From contig JAJDTR010000046.1 of NCBI GenBank assembly GCA_022827055.1, positions 1 through 64,000 on the forward strand: a stretch of DNA of 64,000 nt. The letters run 5' to 3'. Positions 1 to 8,693 of the stretch are shown one piece after another (positions within the stretch are counted from its first letter, which is position 1; the number at the start of each line of letters is the position of its first letter). The position numbers were made by a program, and so were the translations under genes. The notes under the pieces were generated by a model, which did no database searches, had not been told where the DNA came from, and saw only the letters and a program-made list of their open reading frames with translations. The stretch comes from Candidatus Poribacteria bacterium (GTDB lineage Bacteria > Poribacteria > WGA-4E > JAJDTR01).

Positions 1-137
1 TAAATCCGCCTGCCTATTTCGGAACGTTGTTCGCGTTTGATGCGTCCGCGCAGAGTGCAACGGAGAGTGAGATCATCGCGCCGAACGTCGTAGAATCCCG
101 ATCTTGCGCGAATGACTCGCCCCTGAATCTTATTCAT
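1..137 (-). CDS. rsgA: Ribosome small-subunit GTPase RsgA, N-terminal part, cut by the window edge
   Basis: Only the first 45 codons are inside the window. Reading the minus strand from the ATG at 137 gives a product starting MNKIQGRVIRARSGFYDV and continuing with CTLRGRIKRE. This matches the start of the OB-fold of RsgA/YloQ: G-R-V-I-x-A-x-S-G-F-Y, then a C-x-x-R-G-x-x-K stretch. RsgA is a circularly permuted GTPase that helps mature the 30S ribosomal subunit. The gene lies downstream of uppS and the small membrane gene on the same strand. The GTPase domain is off the edge, so the call rests on the N-terminal motif alone. Confidence 0.6.
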   Translation of the reverse strand, partial: MNKIQGRVIRARSGFYDVRRDDLTLRCTLRGRIKREQRSEIGRRI

Positions 138-200
138 ATCAACTTGACTTCAATTCCGGTTACACCTCTCATGTTGAACAGGATGGATGATTTGCAACGA

Positions 201-548
201 TTACACGAAAGGAAGAATCCAATGTAGCAGGGCATCAATCAGCGAAATCAGAAAAGCGGCAATGAGCGTGTTGAACAGCCCTTTTACCTCAAACCCCTCA
301 ATCAACTTGTCCGTCAGCCATAGCAGAAACGCATTAATCACAAAATAGAACAGACCGAATGTCAAGACAATCAGGGACAACGACAGGAATACAAGGATTT
401 TCGTAAGCAACAGCTTTAGTATCCCGTATACGAAAGCAACAATGACCGCTGTCGTACAGCCTTTAATATGCACGGATGGCAGGATGCGTGTCACCACGAA
501 CACAGACACGCTAAGGACGAACCAGTTGAGAATCCACTCTACGAGCAT
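201..548 (-). CDS. Small four-helix membrane protein, phage-holin-IV-like (PF04020 type)
   Basis: A 115-residue, very hydrophobic protein with about four membrane segments. It has the pattern of the widespread 'phage holin family' (PF04020), including a central L-x-L-x-x-L-T-F-G-L-F-Y-F-V-x-N-A segment and a Leu/Ile-rich C-terminal helix. Despite the name, the family is mostly chromosomal in bacteria and of unknown role. The frame stays open upstream to 659, but I chose the ATG at 548 because it lies 22 bases after the uppS stop and begins the first hydrophobic helix; the upstream extension is polar and overlaps uppS. It is probably co-transcribed with uppS and rsgA. Confidence 0.75.
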   Translation of the reverse strand: MLVEWILNWFVLSVSVFVVTRILPSVHIKGCTTAVIVAFVYGILKLLLTKILVFLSLSLIVLTFGLFYFVINAFLLWLTDKLIEGFEVKGLFNTLIAAFLISLIDALLHWILPFV

Positions 549-570
549 AAGAATTACCCTATTCCAATGC

Positions 571-1374
571 TTATTTCCCAAACCGCCGCTGACGCTGGCT
601 ATAATCGCGGATGGCACGGAGAAAGTCGATTTTTCTGAATGAGGGCCAGAAGGTGTCACAAAAATAGAATTCCGAATACGCGCTCTGCCATAGGAGAAAT
701 CCTCCGAGTCGTATTTCGCCGCTGGTACGGATAATCAGATCCGGATCCGGCAGGTTGGACGTATAGAGATGCGGTGTAATCTGATCGACGCACAATTCGT
801 CGGCGACCTGCGCCAGATTCTTGCCCGCTGCCAGCTCAGCGTTCAGATGCTCGCGGCACGCTTCGATAATCTCCTCACGTCCGCCGTAGGCAACTGCCAC
901 ATTTAGGATAAATTTATCGTAATCCTTGGTGGCTTCTTCCGCGGCACGGATGGCTTCTTGGAGACTCTTCGGTAGAAGTTCAATCTCACCCATCGCGCGG
1001 ACTTTGATTTGGTTGGTGTGCAAGCCTTTGATTGTCACCAAATCCCGCATCTTTTTCTCAATTAAGTTTAATATGCCGGTCACTTCGGATTTCTCGCGTT
1101 TGAAGTTATCCAGCGAAAATATCCAGATGGAGAAAATCTTGACTCCCAATTCGTCGCACCAATGGAGTACGTCTTCGAGCTTATCCGCGCCGTCATGATG
1201 CCCTTGAATGATATCCGCAAATCCGTTCTGGGCAGCGTAGCGGCGGTTCCCGTCAAGAACCACGCCGATATGGTACGGGATATTCCAGTGGCTTGCTTCC
1301 CTTTCCAACCGCCGTTGATAAAGATTGTAGAATAACCGTTTTATACGTCCCTTGATGAATGTCCATATATTCAT
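571..1374 (-). CDS. uppS: Isoprenyl transferase (undecaprenyl diphosphate synthase family)
   Basis: A 267-residue cis-prenyltransferase that would condense isopentenyl diphosphate units into the long lipid carrier used for peptidoglycan and other envelope glycans. The N-terminal phosphate-binding motif is D41-G-N-R-R-Y-A. Near the C terminus (from about residue 216) is the family signature R-T-S-G-E followed by FLLWQSAYSE and a W-P-x-F segment. The bacterial consensus is DGNGRWA. Here R-Y replace G-R-W, which resembles archaeal and some actinobacterial members. The start ATG has a GAGG ribosome-binding site. The product is soluble and membrane-associated in this family. Confidence 0.93.
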   Translation of the reverse strand: MNIWTFIKGRIKRLFYNLYQRRLEREASHWNIPYHIGVVLDGNRRYAAQNGFADIIQGHHDGADKLEDVLHWCDELGVKIFSIWIFSLDNFKREKSEVTGILNLIEKKMRDLVTIKGLHTNQIKVRAMGEIELLPKSLQEAIRAAEEATKDYDKFILNVAVAYGGREEIIEACREHLNAELAAGKNLAQVADELCVDQITPHLYTSNLPDPDLIIRTSGEIRLGGFLLWQSAYSEFYFCDTFWPSFRKIDFLRAIRDYSQRQRRFGK

Positions 1375-1689
1375 AACAATACCTCGTCAAATCTCCCCGT
1401 ATCGGTGGGATAACACTATAATCTGGAATGAATGCAATTTGGACGATTTGCGCGGCGGATTCACTCGAACAGTTGTCCATCATCGGCACAATCCCCGTGC
1501 TGCCGCTATTATTATAACATTGGGAAGTCTATTGCGAAAAGCAAAACATCCCGCAAGCCCTAGGAGCCTGATTGAAAAGCCCGTTTCTATTGACATTGGG
1601 GATCTCTATCGTGCTCAGTATCCATTCGCTTAATCCTACAAATGGCATTGTGCACGCGACAAATGCAAAAAGTCGACCTAGGTTTTTTA

Positions 1690-1718
1690 TTGACTCGAAT
1701 CTATTAAAGGTTTATAAT
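1690..1718 (+). promoter_or_regulatory. Sigma70-type promoter for the porin-BCCT genes
   Basis: TTGACT at 1690-1695 and TATAAT at 1713-1718 are separated by exactly 17 bases, close to the ideal housekeeping promoter. Transcription would start near 1725, leaving a leader of about 175 bases before the porin ATG at 1901. Confidence 0.7.
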
Positions 1719-1724
1719 GCGTCC

Positions 1725-1809
1725 TGCGTGCGTTGATTATATATCGCTCGTGACATGCATTCGCCACTCGGTATGTTCATGTGCGGACATGCACGCAGCT
1801 AGTGAACAT
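1725..1809 (+). other. Structured 5' leader of the porin-BCCT transcript
   Basis: The leader holds several nested inverted repeats. TGCGTGC (1725-1731) pairs with GCACGCA (1791-1797). ATGTTCA (1773-1779) pairs with TGAACAT (1803-1809). CATGT (1778-1782) pairs with ACATG (1787-1791) over a GCGG loop. The stems overlap, so they cannot all form at once. I do not recognise a known riboswitch class. The rest of 1375-1689 shows nothing I can name. Confidence 0.35.
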
Positions 1810-1900
1810 GGGTAAGGTGACTACAAAACCTCTATTCGACTGAGACAAAGGCAGGCACAGCTTCTCGCCGGTCTTTATGCAAACTAGGAGATTACATGCT

Positions 1901-3142
1901 ATGAAAGTAAGAGGATACAGATATACCCTGGGTCTGGGACTTGCGGTTTTATTGCTTGCTTCACCATTCGCGTCTCTCGCAGAGGAGAAGAAAAGCCCGG
2001 TCAAGATTGGGGGAGCATTGCGCGTGGGATATGCCTACGGCAGCTACGGAACCGAGGAAAATCCCCACCGCAGAGGCGAAAATATCGGAGATGCGGACCT
2101 TGAGCTTTTCCGTCTGAATGCCGATTTGAATTATGACAAGATCAGCGGAAGGGTTGAATATCGTTGGTACGACAATTACAGCATGTTTCATACGGCGTGG
2201 CTGGGGTATAACCTCGGCGATTTAGGTATGGTTAAAGCCGGCATTGTGCGAGCCCCCTTTGGTCCCGGTCCCTACGGTGTCTCAAGCAGTTGGTTCTTCG
2301 ATCAGCATTTTTATGTCGGGCTCGCCGACGACATGGATCTGGGAATCCGATGGAGCAACACCTTCGGCAAATTGGCGCTTGATGCGGCTTACTATCTAAC
2401 GAGCGAATTCCAGACCGATGGAAGCAGTCTTGAGAGTTCGCGGTACAGCTATGACATCGTCCCGTGGGAAGAGAATGCCGATGCGGACGGGAAGGTTGAA
2501 TGGGGAGCGGGTGAGAACGGGTATGACGAGCAACACCAAATCAACCTGCGCGGCATCTATACGCTGGAGAAGGTAGCGGACGTGGGGGTCTCGGTTCAAT
2601 ACGGGATGTTGAAGCCCACCGAGGATATAGTTGATGACGGCGCCAATCACTATGCGGTTTCCGCGCATATGAAGAACGTGTTTTCGGATTTCACCCTTTT
2701 CACACAGTTTTCCTACTTTGCCCATAACATAACCGACGAGACGCCCTGGGGAACCGGCGACCTGATTCCGATGGGGGCTTACGATTTCGCTTGGCCCATA
2801 GCCTCCAAAGGAATGATTCCCGCGTTTTCTCTGCGCTATAACGGGGTAGACGCATCCGGTATTTCGTGGCTGAACAGCGTCACGCCGTACATCGAAGGGA
2901 GCACCATCATGAAATCGGTAGAGGGTTTCAACAACAGTACGCTCGTGACGCTGGGCGCGAGTTGGACCCTTTTCGGTGCGCTGTATATGTACAGCGACCT
3001 GGGGCTTTCCAACGGCAACGGTTTTGTAGGTAACGACGGGGATGTCTACGACAACATCTATACCGGGGCGGGCGACTATGGCGCCAACGGAAATGACAAG
3101 TGGAATTGGCGCATGAATTTTAACTTCGGTTACTATTTCTAA
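1901..3142 (+). CDS. Outer-membrane porin (phosphate/carbohydrate-selective type)
   Basis: A 413-residue precursor with a signal peptide ending after ALSA-like residues (…FASLA, about residue 28). It has alternating polar/aromatic strands throughout and ends in YYF, a terminal aromatic as expected for BAM-assembled barrels. The pattern RVEYRWYDNY followed by KAGIVRAPFGPGPYG resembles OprP/OprO-like porins. I chose the ATG at 1901 because AGGAG lies at 1886-1890; the ATG at 1877 has no site. The gene is 63 bases before a BCCT transporter on the same strand, which suggests an outer-plus-inner-membrane uptake pair for a quaternary-amine or similar osmolyte. The substrate is inference. Confidence 0.75.
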   Translation: MKVRGYRYTLGLGLAVLLLASPFASLAEEKKSPVKIGGALRVGYAYGSYGTEENPHRRGENIGDADLELFRLNADLNYDKISGRVEYRWYDNYSMFHTAWLGYNLGDLGMVKAGIVRAPFGPGPYGVSSSWFFDQHFYVGLADDMDLGIRWSNTFGKLALDAAYYLTSEFQTDGSSLESSRYSYDIVPWEENADADGKVEWGAGENGYDEQHQINLRGIYTLEKVADVGVSVQYGMLKPTEDIVDDGANHYAVSAHMKNVFSDFTLFTQFSYFAHNITDETPWGTGDLIPMGAYDFAWPIASKGMIPAFSLRYNGVDASGISWLNSVTPYIEGSTIMKSVEGFNNSTLVTLGASWTLFGALYMYSDLGLSNGNGFVGNDGDVYDNIYTGAGDYGANGNDKWNWRMNFNFGYYF

Positions 3143-3205
3143 GCATCTACGCTCCCAGAGACGCACGGCTGCGTCCTCTGTCCAATTAGAAGGAGAAATT
3201 TGAAC

Positions 3206-4768
3206 ATGCATGAAGAAGGACAACAAATTCAACTGCCGCATGAGAGGGAATACAGGAAGTTGTTCGGCTTGGAAATCTACTTGACTCCAGTGTTCGTGAT
3301 TTCCAGTATTGTCATCCTCATCTTTATTGTCGGGGCACTCGTATTTCAAGAAAGCGCGACAAAACTCTTCGGAGACATCCGCACGTGGCTTACCACCAAC
3401 CTTGACTGGTTGTTCATGATCACGGCTAATCTTGTCTTTCTATTTTGTCTGGTTGTGGCAGTCTCCCCGCTCGGTAAGGTGCGTCTCGGAGGGGCGGATG
3501 CGAAACCGGAATACTCCAATTTGACGTGGCTCGCCATGCTCTTCGCGTCAGGCGTGGGTATCGGTTTGCTGTTCTTCGGGGTGTCGGAGCCGATGTATTA
3601 CTTGGCGAACCCTCCGCTGGGCATTGACGCCGGGACGGCGGAAGCCGCTACCGTCGGTATATCGGCGACGGTCTTTCACTGGGGGCTACACGGATGGGCG
3701 ATTTACGGCGTGGTCGGCCTTGCGCTCGGGTATTTCGCCTACAACCGGGGATTTCCCCTCACTATCCGATCGGCGTTCCATCCTTTGCTTGGAGACCGCG
3801 TCTGGGGTTGGCCCGGCCATATCATTGATACCTTCGCCATATTTGCAGGCCTGTTCGGGCTGGCGACTTCGCTCGGATTGGGAGTTCAACAGGTAACTTC
3901 CGGCATGAACTATCTGTTCGATGTTCCAGCAAACAGTACTACCATGGTGGTGCTGATTGTGGTGATTACGGCCATCGCGCTGACATCGGTGATGACGGGG
4001 ATTAATGTCGGTATCAAGCGCCTCAGCCAGTTCAACATAGTTCTCGCGTTCTTGTTGCTGTTGGCTGTTATCATTCTTGGTCCGACCCTCTACATCTTTC
4101 GCAGCATGTTCGACGGGCTTGTTAGCTACGGTGCCAAAATTGTGCCGCTCAGTAACTGGATCGGGCGAGAAGACACGGGTTTCTTTCACGGCTGGACCAC
4201 GTTCTACTGGGCATGGTGGATCGCTTGGGCGCCCTTCGTCGGCACCTTTATTGCCCGCATCTCGAAAGGGCGTACCGTACGCCAGTTTGTGATATTTGTG
4301 CTGCTTATACCGACGCTGCTATGCCTAATATGGTTCGGCGCATTCGGCGGCACCGCACTCCAGCAACACCTTGTTGACGGCTATACCGGTGTGACGGAGA
4401 ACGTTGCGGCGTGGAAACTGGAGATTGCCCTGTTCAAGATGTTTGACGAACTGCCGTGGACAAGACTGCTTTCCTCCGTGGCAATGCTTCTGACCATCAT
4501 CTTTTTCGTGACGTCGTCGGATTCCGGCTCGCTCATTATTGACACCATTGCAGCCGGCGGCAAGATGGATGCACCAAAACCTCAACGTGTTTTCTGGTGT
4601 ACGATTGAAGGGTTGGTTGCCATCGCACTGCTACTTGGCGGAGGTTTAAAATCCTTGCAGGCAGCGTCGCTCGCAAGCGGCTTCCCGTTCGCCATCGTCC
4701 TGTTGGGTATGGCGGTTTGCGTCTGGATAGGGCTTAGGCAGGAAACTCGCAACTCACATGGTGGGTAG
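3206..4768 (+). CDS. BCCT-family transporter (betaine/choline/carnitine type)
   Basis: A 520-residue inner-membrane carrier with about 12 helices. The family hallmark glycine motif is present as GVGIGLLFFGVSEP (about residue 117), and the tryptophan-rich motif WAWWIAWAPFVG followed by IARISKGRT lies near residue 335. BCCT proteins take up trimethylated amines or dimethylsulfoniopropionate, by Na+ or H+ symport or by exchange. The hydrophilic C-terminal tail is very short (about a dozen residues), so it lacks the long osmosensing tail of BetP. TTG at 3200 and ATG at 3206 both follow AGGAG; I take the ATG. Pairing with the porin upstream suggests one transcript. Confidence 0.92.
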   Translation: MHEEGQQIQLPHEREYRKLFGLEIYLTPVFVISSIVILIFIVGALVFQESATKLFGDIRTWLTTNLDWLFMITANLVFLFCLVVAVSPLGKVRLGGADAKPEYSNLTWLAMLFASGVGIGLLFFGVSEPMYYLANPPLGIDAGTAEAATVGISATVFHWGLHGWAIYGVVGLALGYFAYNRGFPLTIRSAFHPLLGDRVWGWPGHIIDTFAIFAGLFGLATSLGLGVQQVTSGMNYLFDVPANSTTMVVLIVVITAIALTSVMTGINVGIKRLSQFNIVLAFLLLLAVIILGPTLYIFRSMFDGLVSYGAKIVPLSNWIGREDTGFFHGWTTFYWAWWIAWAPFVGTFIARISKGRTVRQFVIFVLLIPTLLCLIWFGAFGGTALQQHLVDGYTGVTENVAAWKLEIALFKMFDELPWTRLLSSVAMLLTIIFFVTSSDSGSLIIDTIAAGGKMDAPKPQRVFWCTIEGLVAIALLLGGGLKSLQAASLASGFPFAIVLLGMAVCVWIGLRQETRNSHGG

Positions 4769-4886
4769 GTATCTTCCACAAAACAATTCGCAACTTCTGA
4801 TGCACGATAGATGGCACAGAGGCGATCTGCGGATTTAAGTGCCATTGTTACAATCACTTATGATTCTCGGACAATAGTGGTGATGC

Positions 4887-4932
4887 CGTAGGGAATAACG
4901 AGGGATCCCTATCGCGTGAGTTATTCCCTACG
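4887..4932. repeat. Nested palindrome in the 4769-5332 intergenic region
   Basis: A perfect 13-base inverted repeat (CGTAGGGAATAAC at 4887-4899, its complement at 4920-4932) encloses a second perfect palindrome, AGGGATCCCT (4901-4910). It lies 120 bases after the BCCT stop but has no T-run, so it is not a classic terminator. I see no gene in the rest of 4769-5332. Confidence 0.6.
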
Positions 4933-5332
4933 CGCAGCCTTCCATATGGAATTACCACAGAATCTCACCATGTATTGCCCTCTGCTTAAGTCCTTTTGTC
5001 GTAACAAACCCGCTATATCGTTGGTGGAAGAAGTATCGCCGTGACCTCACCAGACCCGGACATGTGAATCAAGTAGGTTCATCTCACCGCCCTCCAATCC
5101 TCTTGCACTACAGGCTCAGTAGGGTATGTATGTTACCGGCATGCCACGTAGAGGATAATGAAATCCCTTGAGCAGCACTGTTTTGAAATAAATGGCAGCG
5201 TGTGTCCGGATAGGGCTTCCACAGGAATCCTGTTAATTCTTGGTAAACGACGCTCCTTACTTTGACGTTAATCAGGTCACAAGTGTGTTTAGCCTTGTCT
5301 TAGATTTTACGATGTGGAGAGGAGACATATAG

Positions 5333-6349
5333 ATGAAATATTTGACACGGTGCATGTTCCGGTTGTTTCTCCTGACGCTGTTTGCCCTGCCCTTCGCAGC
5401 CCTTACTGTCCATGCAGATGTCGAGATGCCCGCTAGGTCCGTCGTTTTGATCGGCGACAATGCGGGAATACCCGACGCCGACGCACAGACCGCGGCGATG
5501 TTAGTGCACGATGAACTCCGCAAGCACGGAATAACGGTCAGTGAACCCGTCTATGAAGTTCCTGCGTCGGCACGTGTATACCGTATTGTCATGCGCCCGC
5601 TGGGTACAAAAATCTTCGTGCGATTGGGCGAGGAGAGTCCCGTCGGCACAGTCGTTGAGGAGCGGCAGATTATGTTGGCAGGTATCGAAGAGATGGTCTC
5701 GGCTGCTCCGAGGCTGGTCGATGCGCTTGTTAACAGAAAGCCAATCGATTCTACAATCGACATGGAAACTGTTACCGAGCAGGATGCGAGGATTCACCGG
5801 AAGATTTCCGGGGAATCCCTTTGGCATGTAGGCATTCTGGGCACCTCAATCCCCGGCACGGACATAATTGCGGAACCCGGTTTTGCGTTTGGTTGGTATT
5901 ATGAAACGCCGTCCTTTGCCGTAGGAACCGAGTATCGGGGTAGTGGGCGCGATAACTATGAGGACGACAATGACGGCTTCTCCTTTTTCGCTTGGTCAAT
6001 CGGCGGACGCTATTTTTTCAACAAACAAAATATTTCCCCTTATGTGGGCGGTGGGTTAGCCATAGTCAACGCCAGCTACGAAACCCTGGTAGAGGGAGAT
6101 TGGCAGGACGACGGCTACAACGAATTCCACTACTATGATTCTGACTACCATGATTCTGAGGACGATTTCGGCTTGGGCGCGTATATTGTCGCCGGAATCG
6201 AACTCCTCCGTCTCACGGAGAGTAGACTGAACCTCGAATTGCGCATAGATAGACCGTTCTTTTCATTGCCATCTCAAGACATGATGCCAATAACCTTTGG
6301 CATTTCCTTCTCTCGAAACTATGTTCCCGGCGCTTCCTGCTTGTTCTGA
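5333..6349 (+). CDS. Secreted protein with N-terminal periplasmic domain and C-terminal beta-barrel
   Basis: A 338-residue protein I do not recognise. It has a signal peptide (cleavage probably after VHA, about residue 28). Next comes an alpha/beta region of about 120 residues (RSVVLIGDNAGIPDADAQT…), reminiscent of small periplasmic domains that handle envelope assembly. The C-terminal half has alternating aromatic strands (FAFGWYYETPSFAVGTEYRG, later YVGGGLAIV) like eight-stranded outer-membrane barrels. An acidic, Tyr/Asp/His-rich loop sits near residue 265. A strong AGAGGAGA site precedes the ATG. It stands alone between two intergenic regions. Outer-membrane location is likely; function is unknown. 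Confidence 0.65.
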   Translation: MKYLTRCMFRLFLLTLFALPFAALTVHADVEMPARSVVLIGDNAGIPDADAQTAAMLVHDELRKHGITVSEPVYEVPASARVYRIVMRPLGTKIFVRLGEESPVGTVVEERQIMLAGIEEMVSAAPRLVDALVNRKPIDSTIDMETVTEQDARIHRKISGESLWHVGILGTSIPGTDIIAEPGFAFGWYYETPSFAVGTEYRGSGRDNYEDDNDGFSFFAWSIGGRYFFNKQNISPYVGGGLAIVNASYETLVEGDWQDDGYNEFHYYDSDYHDSEDDFGLGAYIVAGIELLRLTESRLNLELRIDRPFFSLPSQDMMPITFGISFSRNYVPGASCLF

Positions 6350-6462
6350 TTTTGCTTGCGATTGTTCAATTGTCCAATTAAGATATACAGCGTACGAGTT
6401 ACTGTGTGCCAACCAAGATTGGTTCTAAATGGATTCGAATCTTAAAAATGAGAAACAAATCC

Positions 6463-6720
6463 ATGAACTACAAAGACATTATTACAATCGAACCGGGCAA
6501 ACGAGAGGGAAAACCTTGTATCCGTGGAATGCGAATCACGGTTTACGATGTTCTAGGCTATCTTGCTTCGGGAATGACACGCAAGGAGATCCTTGATGAC
6601 TTTCCCTATTTGACCGAAACCGACATTCAGGCATGTCTAGCGTATGCCGCGGACAGGGAAAAAGCGCAGATGGTCGTTTACGCGAATGAGACTCCTATTC
6701 GATCAGAACCTATCACCTAA
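6463..6720 (+). CDS. DUF433 protein, VapB-like antitoxin candidate
   Basis: An 85-residue DUF433 protein. It has the family pattern Y-K-D-I-I-T-I-E-P-G-K-R followed by KPCIRGMRITVYDVLGYLAS and a D-F-P-Y-L-T segment, which forms a small winged-helix fold. DUF433 genes almost always sit directly upstream of DUF5615 PIN-like genes, as here, where the two overlap by 35 bases. The likely role is a DNA-binding antitoxin that represses the pair and neutralises its partner. Earlier GTG (6406) and ATG (6448) starts exist; I chose 6463 because family members begin at this point. Confidence 0.8.
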   Translation: MNYKDIITIEPGKREGKPCIRGMRITVYDVLGYLASGMTRKEILDDFPYLTETDIQACLAYAADREKAQMVVYANETPIRSEPIT

Positions 6721-7018
6721 GCTAGTTTCCCTGCTGATAGACATATTTCCTGATTCCACTCACGTTCAAAATGTCAGATTGGATACGGCAAACGATATTG
6801 AGCTATGGGAGTACGCCCGTGACAACGACTATCTTATTGTATCAAAGGATTCCGACTTCAGTGATCGAAGTATGGTCTATGGGTATTCCCCAAAAGTGAT
6901 TTGGCTCAGGCGAGGAAATTGCTCAACAGATGCTGTCGCCGGAATACTGAGGAATCATTACTGGGATATTCAAGCGTTTGCAGACGATTCAAGCCAAGGA
7001 TTGCTGATACTGTTGTAG
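6686..7018 (+). CDS. DUF5615 PIN-like nuclease, toxin candidate
   Basis: A 110-residue DUF5615 (Mut7-C-like, PIN-fold) protein starting MRLLFDQNLSPKL. The acidic metal-binding residues are D6 and the S-K-D55-S-D57-F motif, with an intact I-V-S-K-D-x-D-F strand. Family members are predicted RNases and toxins of DUF433/DUF5615 modules. The frame is open from 6644, but the ATG at 6686 starts exactly at the conserved fold. The gene overlaps the end of the DUF433 gene, so translation is probably coupled. No truncation is visible. Confidence 0.8.
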   Translation: MRLLFDQNLSPKLVSLLIDIFPDSTHVQNVRLDTANDIELWEYARDNDYLIVSKDSDFSDRSMVYGYSPKVIWLRRGNCSTDAVAGILRNHYWDIQAFADDSSQGLLILL

Positions 7019-7160
7019 TTCGCGTAAACCCTGAAATAGCCTACTTGCTAGAAAACCCGCGTGAATTGGTCAGTAGGTTGTAGCCACATCTATTTCCTCA
7101 TAACCTATCCCACTCACATTTGCATTGCACATTTCTGCTGTGCACGCACCCTAACCGCTC

Positions 7161-7184
7161 GGCTTGGATTGCCAAATCCAAGCC
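7161..7184. repeat. Dispersed hairpin repeat, copy 1
   Basis: A perfect 10-base stem (GGCTTGGATT / AATCCAAGCC) with a four-base loop, preceded by GCTC. A second copy at 61687-61710 has the same architecture with two compensating base changes in the stem. Confidence 0.6.
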
Positions 7185-7275
7185 TTCCCTGATGTGGAAG
7201 CTATCGTTACAAAGAACCCTCCAAGCAACCCCTCGGACGCCCGCTACGCCATTCTCCAAATTATTTGAAAAAAAC

Positions 7276-7304
7276 TTGACAAATCTTTACGCGCGGTTTA
7301 TACT
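7276..7304 (+). promoter_or_regulatory. Near-consensus promoter of the iron cluster
   Basis: TTGACA at 7276-7281 and TATACT at 7299-7304 with a 17-base spacer. The two palindromic operator candidates lie just downstream (7334-7358 and 7422-7446), where a bound repressor could block elongation or initiation. Confidence 0.65.
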
Positions 7305-7333
7305 TACCAAAATTTGTTTCAGAATTAACACTT

Positions 7334-7358
7334 ATTGCGAATGAGTCTCAGTAGCAAT
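7334..7358. promoter_or_regulatory. Candidate metal-regulator operator, copy 1
   Basis: A 25-base imperfect palindrome centred on TGAGTCTCA (7342-7350), with outer arms ATTGC and GCAAT. It is one of six copies in this window, all next to iron or haem genes. Confidence 0.6.
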
Positions 7359-7421
7359 TCAAGAGTGTTCCATATCAATCGTACTTGTGGGCTGAGTCTG
7401 CCCATTTTTACTTGACTCGTT

Positions 7422-7446
7422 ATTGAGTTTGAGTCTCAATTGCAAT
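7422..7446. promoter_or_regulatory. Candidate metal-regulator operator, copy 2
   Basis: Same core, TGAGTCTCA at 7430-7438, with outer arms ATTG and GCAAT. It ends 19 bases before the TTG start of the porin gene, so it could overlap a second promoter (TTGACT at 7412-7417). Confidence 0.6.
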
Positions 7447-7465
7447 AGCGCAATCGGAGGTGTAA

Positions 7466-8668
7466 TTGCGATTTCTTTCTTGCGTCATTTTTGTTCTATT
7501 GGCGGTTCAAGTCACACCTGCCGATGCTGAACGATTTGGAGTGTCGGGCTACGGGGTCATCAATTATGCCAAATTCGATTGGCAGATTGATCCGGAGCGG
7601 CGCGCCCACATTGATGTCGAGCGGTTTGTCGTCGCGCCCAAGTACCGAATGAGCGGCAATATTCGACTTGAAGCGGAGTTAGAGTTCGAGCACGGCGGCA
7701 CCGGAATTACGATGGAGTTTGATAAGCTTGAGGAGTTCGGCGAGTTCGAAATGGAGGTTGAAAAGGGAGGCGAGGTTATCGTCGAAAAACTCGCCGTCGT
7801 ATTTCAAATCAATCCTGAAATCAACGTTCGGATTGGACATATCATCGTCCCAGTTGGTCTCGTCTCCAAGAGGCATCGTCCGGGACACTACTTTACTACG
7901 ACTCGTCCCGAATCCGAATCGAACCTGATTCCAACCATCTGGCATGAAAACGGAATAGAGTTATTTGGAGAATTGGGTTCGCTGAGTTATCAAGCGCAAG
8001 TCGTCAACGGTTTGGACTCAACCGGCTTCAGCTCTCGGCGTTGGATTGTCGGCGGACACCAACTGCGATTTGAAACTGCAAACGCCGAGGATTTCGCACT
8101 CGTGGGCAGACTGGATTACACCGTCATTCCGGGAGCGGTTGCGGGTGTCTCCGGCTACTTTGGCAATAGTGCGAATAACCGCCCTAAACCGGACTTGTGG
8201 GATGACGCAAATGTCAGCATCTTCGACCTCCACGGCTTCTACGAGGTCGGTGCGTTAAAGGCTCGCGGCTTATTTCTTTACGGCAGACTCCAGAATTCAG
8301 ACCTCGTTTCCAAAGCCAATCGGAACCTTTCGAACAACTTGAACGTAAAGCGAACTCCTGTCGGTAGCAAAGCCGTCGGCGGATATCTTGAAGTCGGCTA
8401 CAACGTACTCGCATTTCTCAAATCATCGCAGAATACCGAAAAAATTCTCGACCTATTCGTACGCTACGATAACTACGATACGATGGCTGCCGTTGAAGGC
8501 GAGATTTTCGACAACCCGCGTTGGGATCGTCAAACTTGGACATTCGGTACAAATTACCATCACCATCCGCAGCTAGTTTTCAAAGCACACTATTCCGCAC
8601 GGAGATTGGGATCGAAAATTGATAACGCGGAAGATACCTTGGCACTCGGCTTCGGATTTCAGTATTAA
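7466..8668 (+). CDS. Outer-membrane porin of the iron cluster
   Basis: A 400-residue precursor with a signal peptide (MRFLSCVIFVLLAV…ADA, cleavage about residue 21), then a barrel-like sequence with alternating strands and a terminal FQY. The segment NVRIGHIIVPVGLVSKRH is typical of phosphate-selective-porin-like proteins. The start codon is TTG, five bases after a strong GGAGG. It is the first gene after the promoter and two palindromes and lies 25 bases upstream of the imelysin-like lipoprotein, so it probably leads that transcript. A role in passive entry of iron chelates is inference from context. Confidence 0.72.
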   Translation: MRFLSCVIFVLLAVQVTPADAERFGVSGYGVINYAKFDWQIDPERRAHIDVERFVVAPKYRMSGNIRLEAELEFEHGGTGITMEFDKLEEFGEFEMEVEKGGEVIVEKLAVVFQINPEINVRIGHIIVPVGLVSKRHRPGHYFTTTRPESESNLIPTIWHENGIELFGELGSLSYQAQVVNGLDSTGFSSRRWIVGGHQLRFETANAEDFALVGRLDYTVIPGAVAGVSGYFGNSANNRPKPDLWDDANVSIFDLHGFYEVGALKARGLFLYGRLQNSDLVSKANRNLSNNLNVKRTPVGSKAVGGYLEVGYNVLAFLKSSQNTEKILDLFVRYDNYDTMAAVEGEIFDNPRWDRQTWTFGTNYHHHPQLVFKAHYSARRLGSKIDNAEDTLALGFGFQY

Positions 8669-8693
8669 CTTCAAATCAAAAAGGAGGAATCCA

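Noticed and set aside
2396-3349. 317-codon minus-strand frame opposite the porin
   Set aside because: Shadow of the porin coding frame; no family pattern and no ribosome site.
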